The translations under genes and the position numbers were made by a program. A model generated the notes under the pieces. The model saw nothing but the letters and a program-made list of their open reading frames with translations, was not told where the DNA came from and did no database searches. A DNA stretch of 64,000 nt from JBBRBB01 sp963830175 (GTDB lineage: Bacteria; Bacteroidota; Bacteroidia; Chitinophagales; Chitinophagaceae): assembly GCA_963830175.1 (NCBI GenBank), contig CAWHKV010000002.1, positions 682,001 through 746,000 of the forward strand, written 5' to 3'. Positions 17,196 through 25,323 of this stretch are shown here, piece after piece; position 1 is the first letter of the stretch, and every line of letters starts with the position of its first letter.

Positions 17196-18485
17196 TTATG
17201 CTTTTGCAATGTTAGAAATTGCTTTTACAAGGGTATCTAAATCTTGTATAGTAGTATAAACATGTGGCGTTATTCTTACGCAATGAATATTTTCCCAATT
17301 AATGCCAACTGTATGTATTTTATAGCCATTAAACAAAGCGCTGTCTAAATCCCCAGGCGAAATGTTGTCTATACTTACACCACAAATGGCACAGGAATAT
17401 TCTGGTTTTAACGAGGTGTGAATGTTTACGCGTGGAATTTGTGCCACTCTTTCTGCCCAATAATTTTTTAAATAAAAGATGCGATCCTGCTTTCTTTTTT
17501 TCCCGATGGCATTATGAAAATTTAACGCCTCCCCAATGCCCTGTTCTATAGGAAAGCTTCTGGTGCCAAGGGTTTCAAATTTGCGGATATCATTACCTTT
17601 TGGGTTATCGTTGCATAATAAGGGCCATATTTTATTGATCTTTTCTTTTTTTATGAATAACATTCCCGTTCCGATCGGTGCACTTAAAAATTTATGCAGG
17701 CTTGTACCAAAATAATCGCATTCCAGATCAGGGATATTAAAATCCACCAAACCGAAGGAGTGTGCACCATCACATAAAACTTCAACACCTTTTGCGTGTG
17801 CCATTTGTGCAATCTTCTTTACAGGCATCAATTGCCCTACCCAATTTACCATATGCGTTACATGAAGCAATTTAGTTTTTGGGGTAATTGCTTTATTATA
17901 TACCTCCACAATCTCCTCATCATTCTCAACCGGGAAATTGAAGTTTACCTGTTTATAAACAATGCCCTCTCTTGCTGCACGCTGCTTCCATGCATTGATC
18001 ATATTCGGATAATCTTGTTTGCAGCCTATTATTTCATCGCCGGCTTTTAGATCGTAACCATAAATCACGGTATTTAAGGCTTCTGTAGTATTGCGGTTTA
18101 TAGCGATTTCTTCGGCATCACAACCCGCCAATTGTGCCAGTTTATTCCGCAAAGGTTCCCTTCCCTGGTCTATGATTCGCCACATATAATAAGAAGGTCC
18201 TTCATTGCTTATTTTATTATACCTGTCAACGGCATCCTGCACAATTTTGGGGGATGGACTTACCCCGCCATTGTTCAGGTTTATGATGTTGGGGTTTACA
18301 GTATAGGCTTGTTGTATTACGCTCCAGTAATCCTCATCACCCGCAACCTGCACATCCGTATGGTTTTCGACTGCTTTATTTGCATCAGATACAGCGCGGG
18401 CATGGGTTTGGTTAAACAGGCTGGATGATGAGAAAGCACCAGCTGTGAATAGTACCTGGCTTAAAAATTTTCTACGGTGGCTCAT
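17196..18485 (-). CDS. Class V aminotransferase-fold PLP enzyme (isopenicillin-N epimerase-like), exported
   Basis: A 429-residue fold-type I PLP enzyme. The N-terminus (MSHRRKFLSQVLFTAGAFSS) looks like a twin-arginine or Sec signal, consistent with export of a folded cofactor-loaded enzyme. PLP motifs: CDGAHSFG with the conserved Asp, and the Schiff-base Lys in TSLHKFLSAPIG near residue 265. Its nearest named relatives are isopenicillin N epimerases and cysteine desulfurase-like proteins; actual activity is unknown. It is divergent from the small membrane protein gene at 18563. Confidence 0.82.
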   Translation of the reverse strand: MSHRRKFLSQVLFTAGAFSSSSLFNQTHARAVSDANKAVENHTDVQVAGDEDYWSVIQQAYTVNPNIINLNNGGVSPSPKIVQDAVDRYNKISNEGPSYYMWRIIDQGREPLRNKLAQLAGCDAEEIAINRNTTEALNTVIYGYDLKAGDEIIGCKQDYPNMINAWKQRAAREGIVYKQVNFNFPVENDEEIVEVYNKAITPKTKLLHVTHMVNWVGQLMPVKKIAQMAHAKGVEVLCDGAHSFGLVDFNIPDLECDYFGTSLHKFLSAPIGTGMLFIKKEKINKIWPLLCNDNPKGNDIRKFETLGTRSFPIEQGIGEALNFHNAIGKKRKQDRIFYLKNYWAERVAQIPRVNIHTSLKPEYSCAICGVSIDNISPGDLDSALFNGYKIHTVGINWENIHCVRITPHVYTTIQDLDTLVKAISNIAKA

Positions 18486-18562
18486 TAGTTAAAACAATTA
18501 GAAAGATAATAATTTAAAATGGTGAGGGCGTATTTTTGTGGCGGTTTATTAAGAAAAAAATC

Positions 18563-18799
18563 ATGAATAAAAGCCTGCGAAATCTATTTTTGCTGATCAT
18601 TGTTTTAATGCTGGCAAGTATTGAAATGGTATCTGCCCAATGTTCTATTTGTACAAAAACCGCTTCTCAACTTGGAGAAGAATCAGCAAAAGGTTTAAAT
18701 GGGGGTATCATTTATTTAATGCTTACTCCAATTTCTATTGCTCTTTTTCTGGGATTCAGGTGGTGGAAAAGAGAAAAAGCATTCAATAATTCAAACTAA
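18563..18799 (+). CDS. Small membrane protein with Cys-x-x-Cys after a signal sequence
   Basis: About 78 residues: an N-terminal signal or membrane helix ending VSAQ, then CSICTKTASQLGEESAKGLN, then a second hydrophobic helix and a basic tail. I recall this arrangement from conserved hypothetical proteins in Bacteroidota; a function is not established. The frame opens at 18536, but the ATG at 18563 gives a normal signal sequence. The Cys-x-x-Cys would face the periplasm and could bind metal or take part in thiol exchange. It converges with meaB. Confidence 0.7.
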   Translation: MNKSLRNLFLLIIVLMLASIEMVSAQCSICTKTASQLGEESAKGLNGGIIYLMLTPISIALFLGFRWWKREKAFNNSN

Positions 18800-18809
18800 T
18801 TAGTGCACT

Positions 18810-19697
18810 TTATTGGTTGATGATGGATCTTACAAAACGATAAAGGTTAAATTGGTTTCCCAACCCTTCAATTTTTTTCAACAATTCGTCTTTTTCAACA
18901 TCCTTCATTTTATAGGCCTGGATTAACTGGTACGCTTTTTCTGCGAGCAGGAGATTTCTTTTTGAATTAAGGGTTGGCGTTTGCTGTATTTGAATAATTG
19001 TTTTAAATAATTCATCAATACCTTCTTTTTGCGTGGCGATTGTTTTTACCACAGGCACATCTTTATTTCTGCTGTAAACAGGTGCCATGCGTAACCTAAG
19101 ATTTCTTATGTAGGTATCTGCACCCGGACGGTCAGCTTTGTTAACAACAAAAATGTCGGCTATTTCCATCAGACCGGCTTTCATAGTTTGAATTTCATCG
19201 CCGCCTTCTGGCACCAGCACCACGATGGTTGTATCTGCAAGACCTGCTATTTCTACTTCACTTTGACCTACGCCTACAGTTTCTACTATAATTTGGTCAA
19301 AGCCCGAAGACTTCATTAAATCTGTAATTTCTATAATTTTTGGATTTAACCCACCAAGGTTTCCTCTTGATGCCAGGGACCGGATAAAGACATCGGGATG
19401 ATTATACCAATCGCTCATTCTTAACCTGTCTCCTAACAATGCACCAAAATTAAATGGGGAAGAGGGGTCTACGCAAAGTACACCAACTCGCATTCCCTGT
19501 TGCACAAACGCATGTATAAGCAGATCGGTTATGGTGCTTTTTCCTGAGCCCGGCGCGCCGGTTATACCGGTTATTTTAGTAGAGGATTTTTCAAGATCAA
19601 GTAAAATTTGCTCATAACCATTTACCTCGTTTTCAATTAAAGAAATGTTTCTTGCAATGGATTTCATCCCGGGTAAATTATGAGAACTTTTATTCAT
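18810..19697 (-). CDS. meaB: Methylmalonyl-CoA mutase-associated GTPase MeaB
   Basis: A 295-residue G3E-family GTPase that protects and reloads adenosylcobalamin-dependent methylmalonyl-CoA mutase. Motifs: P-loop GAPGSGKST near residue 44, VDPSSPF, the VETVGVGQSE switch region and the specificity motif NKADRPGAD. The mutase genes are not in the window. It is the last gene of a tight minus-strand run rpoN, PAP2-like, GT2, meaB with gaps of 10-17 nt, so it may be expressed from the rpoN promoter. Confidence 0.95.
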   Translation of the reverse strand: MNKSSHNLPGMKSIARNISLIENEVNGYEQILLDLEKSSTKITGITGAPGSGKSTITDLLIHAFVQQGMRVGVLCVDPSSPFNFGALLGDRLRMSDWYNHPDVFIRSLASRGNLGGLNPKIIEITDLMKSSGFDQIIVETVGVGQSEVEIAGLADTTIVVLVPEGGDEIQTMKAGLMEIADIFVVNKADRPGADTYIRNLRLRMAPVYSRNKDVPVVKTIATQKEGIDELFKTIIQIQQTPTLNSKRNLLLAEKAYQLIQAYKMKDVEKDELLKKIEGLGNQFNLYRFVRSIINQ

Positions 19698-19710
19698 TGT
19701 GTAATTAAAA

Positions 19711-20520
19711 TTACAAGTATTGATCGATGCCGTGAAGAGTACGAACAGTTTTGGTTTTCATAACCTCATCATGTATTTCCCAATTTTTATTTTCGTTGGC
19801 GCGGCTGGCTTCTTTATGAAACAGGTGATAAGCGATGCCTCCCATTTTAATAAATTTTTTACCAACGCCCATAGTAAGAAGGCGAACCGCTATCTCACTA
19901 TCCTCTACACCCCAGCCTTTAATATTTTCATTATAACCGTTTACGGCCAATAAATCTTTTTTCCAAAACGCCATATTGCATCCTTTTACATAATGTAAGT
20001 ACTTGCCTTTAATCTTATATCGTTTGGCGAGAAAAATTCGCAAAGTGCGGTTTCGTAATCCGTTAAGAATATTTTTAGAACCCGGGCTAAATTTTTGGAG
20101 TGTAACAGTTTTTCTATTTAAAATTTTTTCTGTTGTGTTCTTGGAAAGCAACTGCCTGCTGCCGGTAACAAAATATCCAGGTTCAGCATGTTGAATATGA
20201 TCTCGAATAAAATAAGGATGAAGTATAAGATCGCCGTCTACCTGTATAATGTAATCTGCTGTAGATGCCGCAATGGCCCGGTTGCGGATCTTAGCTAACT
20301 GAAATCCTTCATCTGCATGCCATATATGTTTCAGGGGAACGGAAAATAAGGATTTGAATTGTTCAATAAGTAAGGATGTTCTTTCATCAGACCCATCATC
20401 AGCAATTAAAATTTCGTTTGGTAATTCTTTTTGCTGCAGAATACTTTTTAAGCAAAGTTCCAACGCCTCCGGCCAATTATACGTAGAAATGATGAGGCTT
20501 GTGGAAGGATAATGTTTCAC
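19711..20520 (-). CDS. Glycosyltransferase family 2
   Basis: A 269-residue GT-A enzyme with no membrane helices. It begins STSLIISTYNWPEALELCL, has the first acidic motif ADDGSDERT, the DxD-type metal site VDGDLILHP near residue 92 and a late GWGVEDSEIAVRL motif (the ED of the catalytic base region). It should transfer a sugar from a nucleotide-sugar to an envelope glycan or glycolipid. It lies between the PAP2-like gene (10 nt upstream) and meaB (13 nt downstream). Confidence 0.88.
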   Translation of the reverse strand: MKHYPSTSLIISTYNWPEALELCLKSILQQKELPNEILIADDGSDERTSLLIEQFKSLFSVPLKHIWHADEGFQLAKIRNRAIAASTADYIIQVDGDLILHPYFIRDHIQHAEPGYFVTGSRQLLSKNTTEKILNRKTVTLQKFSPGSKNILNGLRNRTLRIFLAKRYKIKGKYLHYVKGCNMAFWKKDLLAVNGYNENIKGWGVEDSEIAVRLLTMGVGKKFIKMGGIAYHLFHKEASRANENKNWEIHDEVMKTKTVRTLHGIDQYL

Positions 20521-20530
20521 ATTGCTGGAA

Positions 20531-21181
20531 TTACATCATAATAAGATAAGCAATTACCTGGCTTATGGTGCCAATGAAAAGTCCCGAATAAATTTCTGTG
20601 GTTGAATGATGTTTAAGTACCAGGCGCGATGTACATACAAGCCCCGTAATTAAAATAACCATTGAAACATCAAAACCCAAATATGTACTGTAATAAAAAC
20701 AGGTTAGAATAACGGCAGTCATTATGCCGCTAACACCCATAGCATGCATACTTATTTTAAAAAAGTTATTGATGATTAAACCGAAAATTGTAGAAACAAA
20801 AATGCCGAAATAAAAGAATTTTAGTACAGCCGGCTGATCAACAAAAAACCTACTGAGGTACCACATCCACCAATAAAAAATCATCGAAATGATATAAGGA
20901 ATAATTCTTTCTCTTTTAGTGCCTAAAAATACATTGTCAATAAATTTTAATCGCCACAATAAAAAAATTGAAAAGGCAGGAAAGAAAGCAGTCATCAGTA
21001 TTACATTCAGTTTCCTGGTAAAGAGATCAAAAGCGGTAATGCCTGCAAATTCATATGGAACGCGTATTAACAACCAAAGAAAAAAATACGTTGGAATAAA
21101 TAATGGGTGAAAAAGATAGGTGAAGATCTTTGCCGGAATTTTTAATAAAAGCGGAACCGGGTTTTGTACAACAGTGCTCAT
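20531..21181 (-). CDS. PAP2-like integral membrane protein
   Basis: A 216-residue polytopic membrane protein with about six hydrophobic helices. Remnants of the type 2 phosphatidic acid phosphatase motifs can be seen: a basic KRERIIPY segment, SMHAMG in place of PSGH, and SRLVLKHHSTTEIYSG, which fits SR-x5-H-x3-(D/E) with Glu for Asp. It may dephosphorylate an isoprenoid or lipid phosphate, which would fit its position next to a glycosyltransferase, but motif 2 is altered. It is 17 nt downstream of rpoN. Confidence 0.75.
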   Translation of the reverse strand: MSTVVQNPVPLLLKIPAKIFTYLFHPLFIPTYFFLWLLIRVPYEFAGITAFDLFTRKLNVILMTAFFPAFSIFLLWRLKFIDNVFLGTKRERIIPYIISMIFYWWMWYLSRFFVDQPAVLKFFYFGIFVSTIFGLIINNFFKISMHAMGVSGIMTAVILTCFYYSTYLGFDVSMVILITGLVCTSRLVLKHHSTTEIYSGLFIGTISQVIAYLIMM

Positions 21182-21198
21182 CTATCCTTTTTAAATTT

Positions 21199-22674
21199 CT
21201 ATAGTTCTTTTCTTAAACGGGCAACCGGTATGTTTAACTGCTCCCGGTATTTTGCAACGGTACGCCTTGCAATGTTGTAGCCTTTTTCCTGGAGCATTTC
21301 TGTAAGTTTTTCATCGCTAAGAGGTTTCTTTTTCTCTTCGCCTTCTATCATATCACTTAGAATTTTCTTTACTTCCCGCGTGCTCACTTCTTCACCACTG
21401 TCAGTACTCAGCGATTCACTGAAAAAGAATTTCAGCCTGTATGTTCCGAATTCGGTTTGTACAAATTTGCTGTTGGCAACACGGCTAACAGTAGAGATGT
21501 CAAGAGCTGTTAATTCGGCGATATCTTTCAATATCATAGGGCGAAGTGTGGTTTCGTCGCCTGTTAAAAAGAATTGCTCCTGGTAATTCATTATCGCTTC
21601 CATGGTGCTAAGCAGTGTATGTTGCCGCTGCTTTATCATATCAATAAACCATTTGGCGCTGTCTATTTTTTGTTTAATAAAAAGCACAGCCTCTTTTTGT
21701 CTTTTGTCTTTCCTGCTGCCGCGATCGTATTCTTTTAGCATATCCCTGTATCCTTCACTAATTCTTAGGTCGGGAGCATTTTTTGCATTAAGTGTTAATT
21801 CGAGAGCGCCATTATTATTCAAAATAAAAAAATCTGGAACAATGTAACTTTCTGCCTTATTTATCTCACCAATATTTCCACCTGGTTTTGGATTTAGTTT
21901 TATGATGGTGGTAATAACTTCTTTCAACTGGTCATCGTCAAGGTTTAAGCCACGTTGTATTTTTTCATAATGCTTCTTGGTAAATTCATCAAAATATTTC
22001 TCCAGCACTTTTGTGGCCAGAGACACATCGTTTCCATCGGCAGTGAGTCTTTTTAATTGCAGCAACAAGCATTCCTGCAAGTCTCTTGCTGCCACCCCCG
22101 GCGGATCGAATTGCTGAATAAGTTTAATGATCTTTTCAATGTCTTCTTCTGAAGCCATGATGTTTTGCCTGAAGGCAAGGTCATCAGAAATGGAAGAAAG
22201 TTCTCTTCTTAAATAGCCGTCATCATCAATGCTGCCCACAATTTGTTCGGCTATTTTATATTCCTGTTCTTCGAGGGATAGCATACCTAATTGCCCAATA
22301 AGTAATTCGGTAAATGAGGTTTCAACTTTTACTGGAATAACTTTGCTTTCTTCCTGATCCCCATAATTTTCATCCCGCAAACGGTAATCTCCTACCTCAT
22401 CATCGCCGTCGGAAACGTATTCGGTTAGGTCAATATTTTCATACTCATCTTCACTGCCATCCACATCATAATCATCTTCATCCGCGAATTCGTCTTTGGT
22501 ATCATCGGCTTCATGGTTGTCTTCAGACACTTCCAGCGCAGGGTTTTCTTCCAGTTCTTCCTTAATTCTTTCTTCAAGGTTAGCAGTAGGTACCTGCAGC
22601 AATTTCATTAACTGGATTTGCTGCGGTGAAAGCCTTTGAAGAAGTTTTTGTTGAAGCGCTTGACTCAATGCCAT
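21199..22674 (-). CDS. rpoN: RNA polymerase sigma-54 factor
   Basis: A 491-residue sigma-54. The N-terminal activator-interacting region is Gln/Leu-rich (LQQKLLQRLSPQQIQLMKLL), followed by a very acidic linker at about residues 50-110, the core-binding domain, the helix-turn-helix around DISTVSRVANSKFV, and the C-terminal RpoN box ARRTVAKYREQL. It recognises GG/GC (-24/-12) promoters and needs an AAA+ activator, none of which is in the window. It heads the operon with PAP2-like, GT2 and meaB genes. Confidence 0.96.
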   Translation of the reverse strand: MALSQALQQKLLQRLSPQQIQLMKLLQVPTANLEERIKEELEENPALEVSEDNHEADDTKDEFADEDDYDVDGSEDEYENIDLTEYVSDGDDEVGDYRLRDENYGDQEESKVIPVKVETSFTELLIGQLGMLSLEEQEYKIAEQIVGSIDDDGYLRRELSSISDDLAFRQNIMASEEDIEKIIKLIQQFDPPGVAARDLQECLLLQLKRLTADGNDVSLATKVLEKYFDEFTKKHYEKIQRGLNLDDDQLKEVITTIIKLNPKPGGNIGEINKAESYIVPDFFILNNNGALELTLNAKNAPDLRISEGYRDMLKEYDRGSRKDKRQKEAVLFIKQKIDSAKWFIDMIKQRQHTLLSTMEAIMNYQEQFFLTGDETTLRPMILKDIAELTALDISTVSRVANSKFVQTEFGTYRLKFFFSESLSTDSGEEVSTREVKKILSDMIEGEEKKKPLSDEKLTEMLQEKGYNIARRTVAKYREQLNIPVARLRKEL

Positions 22675-22745
22675 TCTGAACTACTTTTTGCAAATATTTT
22701 AAATACTGTTTGTATTATGCGGTAAATTTACTCACAATTATTTCT

Positions 22746-23039
22746 ATGGGATTGAAAACCGCTACTTTGTTGATTGTTAAAATGTTTTTTTGTGCATCAT
22801 TGTATGCTCAAACTCTCTCCATTCAACACGTTCCCGGTTCGGTTCCTTTTCAATTTTTACCCTATAATAATATAAATAATTTTGGTAAAAAGGTAATGCT
22901 GCCTGTTCCTCAAAATTTTTATTCTGCTCATTTGCCGTTCTTTTGCCAGGCTGAAGCCACCTTTCAAAAGAAGACCAATATTCCCCTTCGCTTTCGCCTC
23001 GGTTCTCTTGCATATTGTAACATGCTTGAAGGAAAATAA
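22746..23039 (+). CDS. Small secreted hypothetical protein conserved in Bacteroidota
   Basis: About 97 residues from the ATG at 22746 (the frame is open from 22710). A signal peptide ending SLYAQ is followed by a short mature protein with NFYSAHLPFFCQAEATFQKK and the C-terminal motif PLRFRLGSLAYCNMLEGK. I recall this ending from small conserved hypothetical proteins of this phylum; function is unknown. It lies between rpoN and the GHL10 glycosidase, ending 2 nt before the convergent stop. An overlapping minus-strand frame of 110 residues is the alternative and looks non-coding. Confidence 0.65.
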   Translation: MGLKTATLLIVKMFFCASLYAQTLSIQHVPGSVPFQFLPYNNINNFGKKVMLPVPQNFYSAHLPFFCQAEATFQKKTNIPLRFRLGSLAYCNMLEGK

Positions 23040-23041
23040 AA

Positions 23042-24598
23042 TTACCTCGCGCTAATCCATTCGTTTTTTTCTTTTTTAAGATGAATGATATTACTGGTAA
23101 CGCTTTCATTATTTTCTTTATCCACGCAGGTTACAGCTATATAACAATTCTTCCAGTCTTCATCTATTAATGCATTCGGAATAATTAGTTTGAAATGACG
23201 TGTTGTATCTGCTGCAGAAATTATTTGCGGAAGATCATTTACTGAGTGAATTGAATTGCTTACGTAAACCACGTAGTTTTTAACCTTCTCAGATTCATGT
23301 TCGCCAGAAGCTATTCCCTGTGCTATATAATATCCTCCAGTGCCTTTCACCACCTGGTTAAAACCAGTAATTACCGGGGCTTTCGGGGCTACTGTATCTA
23401 CCCAATGCATTGGAGGTATAAGTGCGGGGTATTTATAATAATTATTTTTTAAACTGTCTGCCCAACCATTGGGGTTTTTAAGAATGCTCTTACTGCTGAA
23501 AAAAATACTACCGTTTAAATTGGGGTTGCTACGCAAAACTTTTATTTCATCTGGCAACTCATCCGGGTTACTCCACGCAGCATTAGGTTTTTCTAAACCT
23601 TTGTACATCGCATGACCCACATAAACCTGTTTGCCATAATTATTTTTTCCCCACCAGTCTACAAGTGTATTGTAATCGCAAAGACGGTGACCAATTTCCC
23701 AATACAATTGCGGTGCAACATAATCTATCCATCCTTTTTTAAGCCAGAGTAAAATGTCTGCATACAGGTCATCATAATTGCTCACACCGGCCCTTGTCAG
23801 ACTTCCATTGGGGTCTTTGCTACTGTTTCTCCAAACACCAAATGGACTAATACCAAAACGAAGCATCGGTTTGGTATTAAGTATGGTTTCATGTATCATT
23901 CTTACTATGCTGTCGCAATTGCTTCTACGCCAATCATCTTTACTTAAACCATTTCCATATTTTCTGTAAGCCGCTTCATCATTAAATTCTTTACCTGCTA
24001 TTTTATAGGGATAAAAATAATCATCCATGTGAACGGCATCAATATCATACCTCGTAACCAGGTCTCTTACCACATCAGTTACAAAATTCATTACTTCGGG
24101 AAGCCCGGGATTAAAATATTTTTTATCGCCGTAAGTTATAAACCATTCCGGGTGCTCCCTGGAAATGTGGTCTCTATGTGTTGTTGAGGACCGAAGATTC
24201 ATGGTTGCCCTGTACGGATTAAGCCATGCATGAAATTCCATGCCGCGTGCATGCGCCGCATCAATCATAAATTGAAGGGGATCATAGTAAGGCGAGGGAG
24301 CCTGTCCCTGCTTGCCGGTTAAATATTCACTCCATGGTTCAAAAGATGACGGATAAAATGCATCTGCTACGGGTCTTACCTGTACAATCAGTGCATTAAT
24401 TCCTGAAAGCTGAAGATTATTAATGAGATCTATAAATTCCTGCTTTTGTTCACTTACAGACAATCCTTTTTTACTGGGCCAATCAATATTAGCTACTGTG
24501 GCTATCCATGCCCCACGAAATTCATATTTCGGTTGGGCACGCAAAACATTCGAAAAAAGTAAGAAACAACCTATGGTAAGTGAGAAGAATACATTCAT
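23042..24598 (-). CDS. Family 10-like glycosyl hydrolase (GHL10), secreted
   Basis: A 518-residue protein with a signal peptide (FSNVLRAQ) and the GHL10 (formerly DUF187) domain from about residue 25: FRGAWIATVANIDWPS, VRPVADAFYPS, GMEFHAWLNPYRA, DAVHMDDYFYPY and FGISPFGVWRN. These are hallmarks of the family whose better-known members act on peptidoglycan-related or other glycans. About 90 C-terminal residues form a beta-sandwich-like part. It is probably periplasmic or exported. It abuts a convergent small gene. Confidence 0.9.
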   Translation of the reverse strand: MNVFFSLTIGCFLLFSNVLRAQPKYEFRGAWIATVANIDWPSKKGLSVSEQKQEFIDLINNLQLSGINALIVQVRPVADAFYPSSFEPWSEYLTGKQGQAPSPYYDPLQFMIDAAHARGMEFHAWLNPYRATMNLRSSTTHRDHISREHPEWFITYGDKKYFNPGLPEVMNFVTDVVRDLVTRYDIDAVHMDDYFYPYKIAGKEFNDEAAYRKYGNGLSKDDWRRSNCDSIVRMIHETILNTKPMLRFGISPFGVWRNSSKDPNGSLTRAGVSNYDDLYADILLWLKKGWIDYVAPQLYWEIGHRLCDYNTLVDWWGKNNYGKQVYVGHAMYKGLEKPNAAWSNPDELPDEIKVLRSNPNLNGSIFFSSKSILKNPNGWADSLKNNYYKYPALIPPMHWVDTVAPKAPVITGFNQVVKGTGGYYIAQGIASGEHESEKVKNYVVYVSNSIHSVNDLPQIISAADTTRHFKLIIPNALIDEDWKNCYIAVTCVDKENNESVTSNIIHLKKEKNEWISAR

Positions 24599-24733
24599 TT
24601 AGTCGAAGGTAAAAACCTGGATTTTAAAAACAGTTAAACGTGTGTTATGCCTGTATAATTGTTTATAATTATAAATATTTAAACACATTAGCTCAATTTA
24701 TATTTACTTATTTTCGGCACTAAATACAAATAC

Positions 24734-24961
24734 ATGGCAACAACAAAAATTACGGTGAATAACAACGGCTCTTTAAAAGTGGAAGGTGATTTTGAGATAT
24801 TAGATAGAAATGGAAATAACTATGACCTGGGAGGAAGAGAAATTGTTTCTTTTTGCAGGTGCGGATTATCTCAAAACAAACCTTTTTGTGATGGTTCTCA
24901 TAAAGGTCACTTTGAACATGATGCGGTTGCCTTTGCTCTCCCGCCAAAAAAAACAATCTAA
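24734..24961 (+). CDS. CDGSH iron-sulfur domain protein
   Basis: A 75-residue protein of the mitoNEET family. The cluster-binding motif FCRCGLSQNKPFCDGSH holds a [2Fe-2S] cluster by three Cys and one His. It is cytosolic. Its function in bacteria is unsettled, with roles in redox sensing or cluster transfer proposed. It lies 11 nt upstream of a small acetyltransferase gene, forming a two-gene operon that ends at a strong terminator. Confidence 0.93.
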   Translation: MATTKITVNNNGSLKVEGDFEILDRNGNNYDLGGREIVSFCRCGLSQNKPFCDGSHKGHFEHDAVAFALPPKKTI

Positions 24962-24972
24962 AAATAGAGGAT

Positions 24973-25263
24973 ATGAAGGTAGAATTTAAGAAGGGTGATA
25001 ATGGTGATGATGCTTTCTTGTTATTAGATAATGAAAAAGAAATAGGAAGGATGGATGTTAAAATAAGAGGTTCACTGCTTAACTCCGTTCATACAGAAGT
25101 TTTAGAGGCACACCAGGGAAAAGGTTATGGTATTATGTTGTTTGATGCAATGGTGGAATACGCCCGTGAAAATAATTTAATGGTTAGGCCTATTTGCCCG
25201 TTCGTGCAGGAAAGGCTTAATGTAAGCCCGGCTGAATATGCCGATATATATAAGCCTCAATAA
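24973..25263 (+). CDS. Small GNAT-family N-acetyltransferase (YjdJ-like)
   Basis: A 96-residue minimal GNAT fold. The acetyl-CoA-binding loop is AHQGKGYGIML (Q-x-x-G-x-G), preceded by a beta-strand with HTEVLEAHQ and followed by a C-terminal CPFVQERL, as in the GCN5-related YjdJ/NATD1 group. The substrate is not known. It is co-transcribed with the CDGSH protein, a pairing I have seen recur in this phylum. Confidence 0.87.
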   Translation: MKVEFKKGDNGDDAFLLLDNEKEIGRMDVKIRGSLLNSVHTEVLEAHQGKGYGIMLFDAMVEYARENNLMVRPICPFVQERLNVSPAEYADIYKPQ

Positions 25264-25280
25264 AGTTTTAAAATGATATT

Positions 25281-25315
25281 ATAAAAAAGCCCCGCAATTT
25301 GCAGGGCTTTTTTAT
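25281..25315 (+). terminator. Bidirectional rho-independent terminator
   Basis: Near-perfect stem ATAAAAAAGCCCCGC / GCAGGGCTTTTTTAT with an AATTT loop, between two convergent transcription units. The A- and T-runs on the two sides provide a U-tract in both directions, so it serves both the acetyltransferase gene and the BNR protein gene. Confidence 0.92.
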
Positions 25316-25323
25316 AAATGATT

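Noticed and set aside
22777..23109. 110-codon minus-strand frame opposite the small secreted protein
   Set aside because: It overlaps the end of the GHL10 gene and has neither a signal peptide nor a motif, whereas the plus-strand frame has both.
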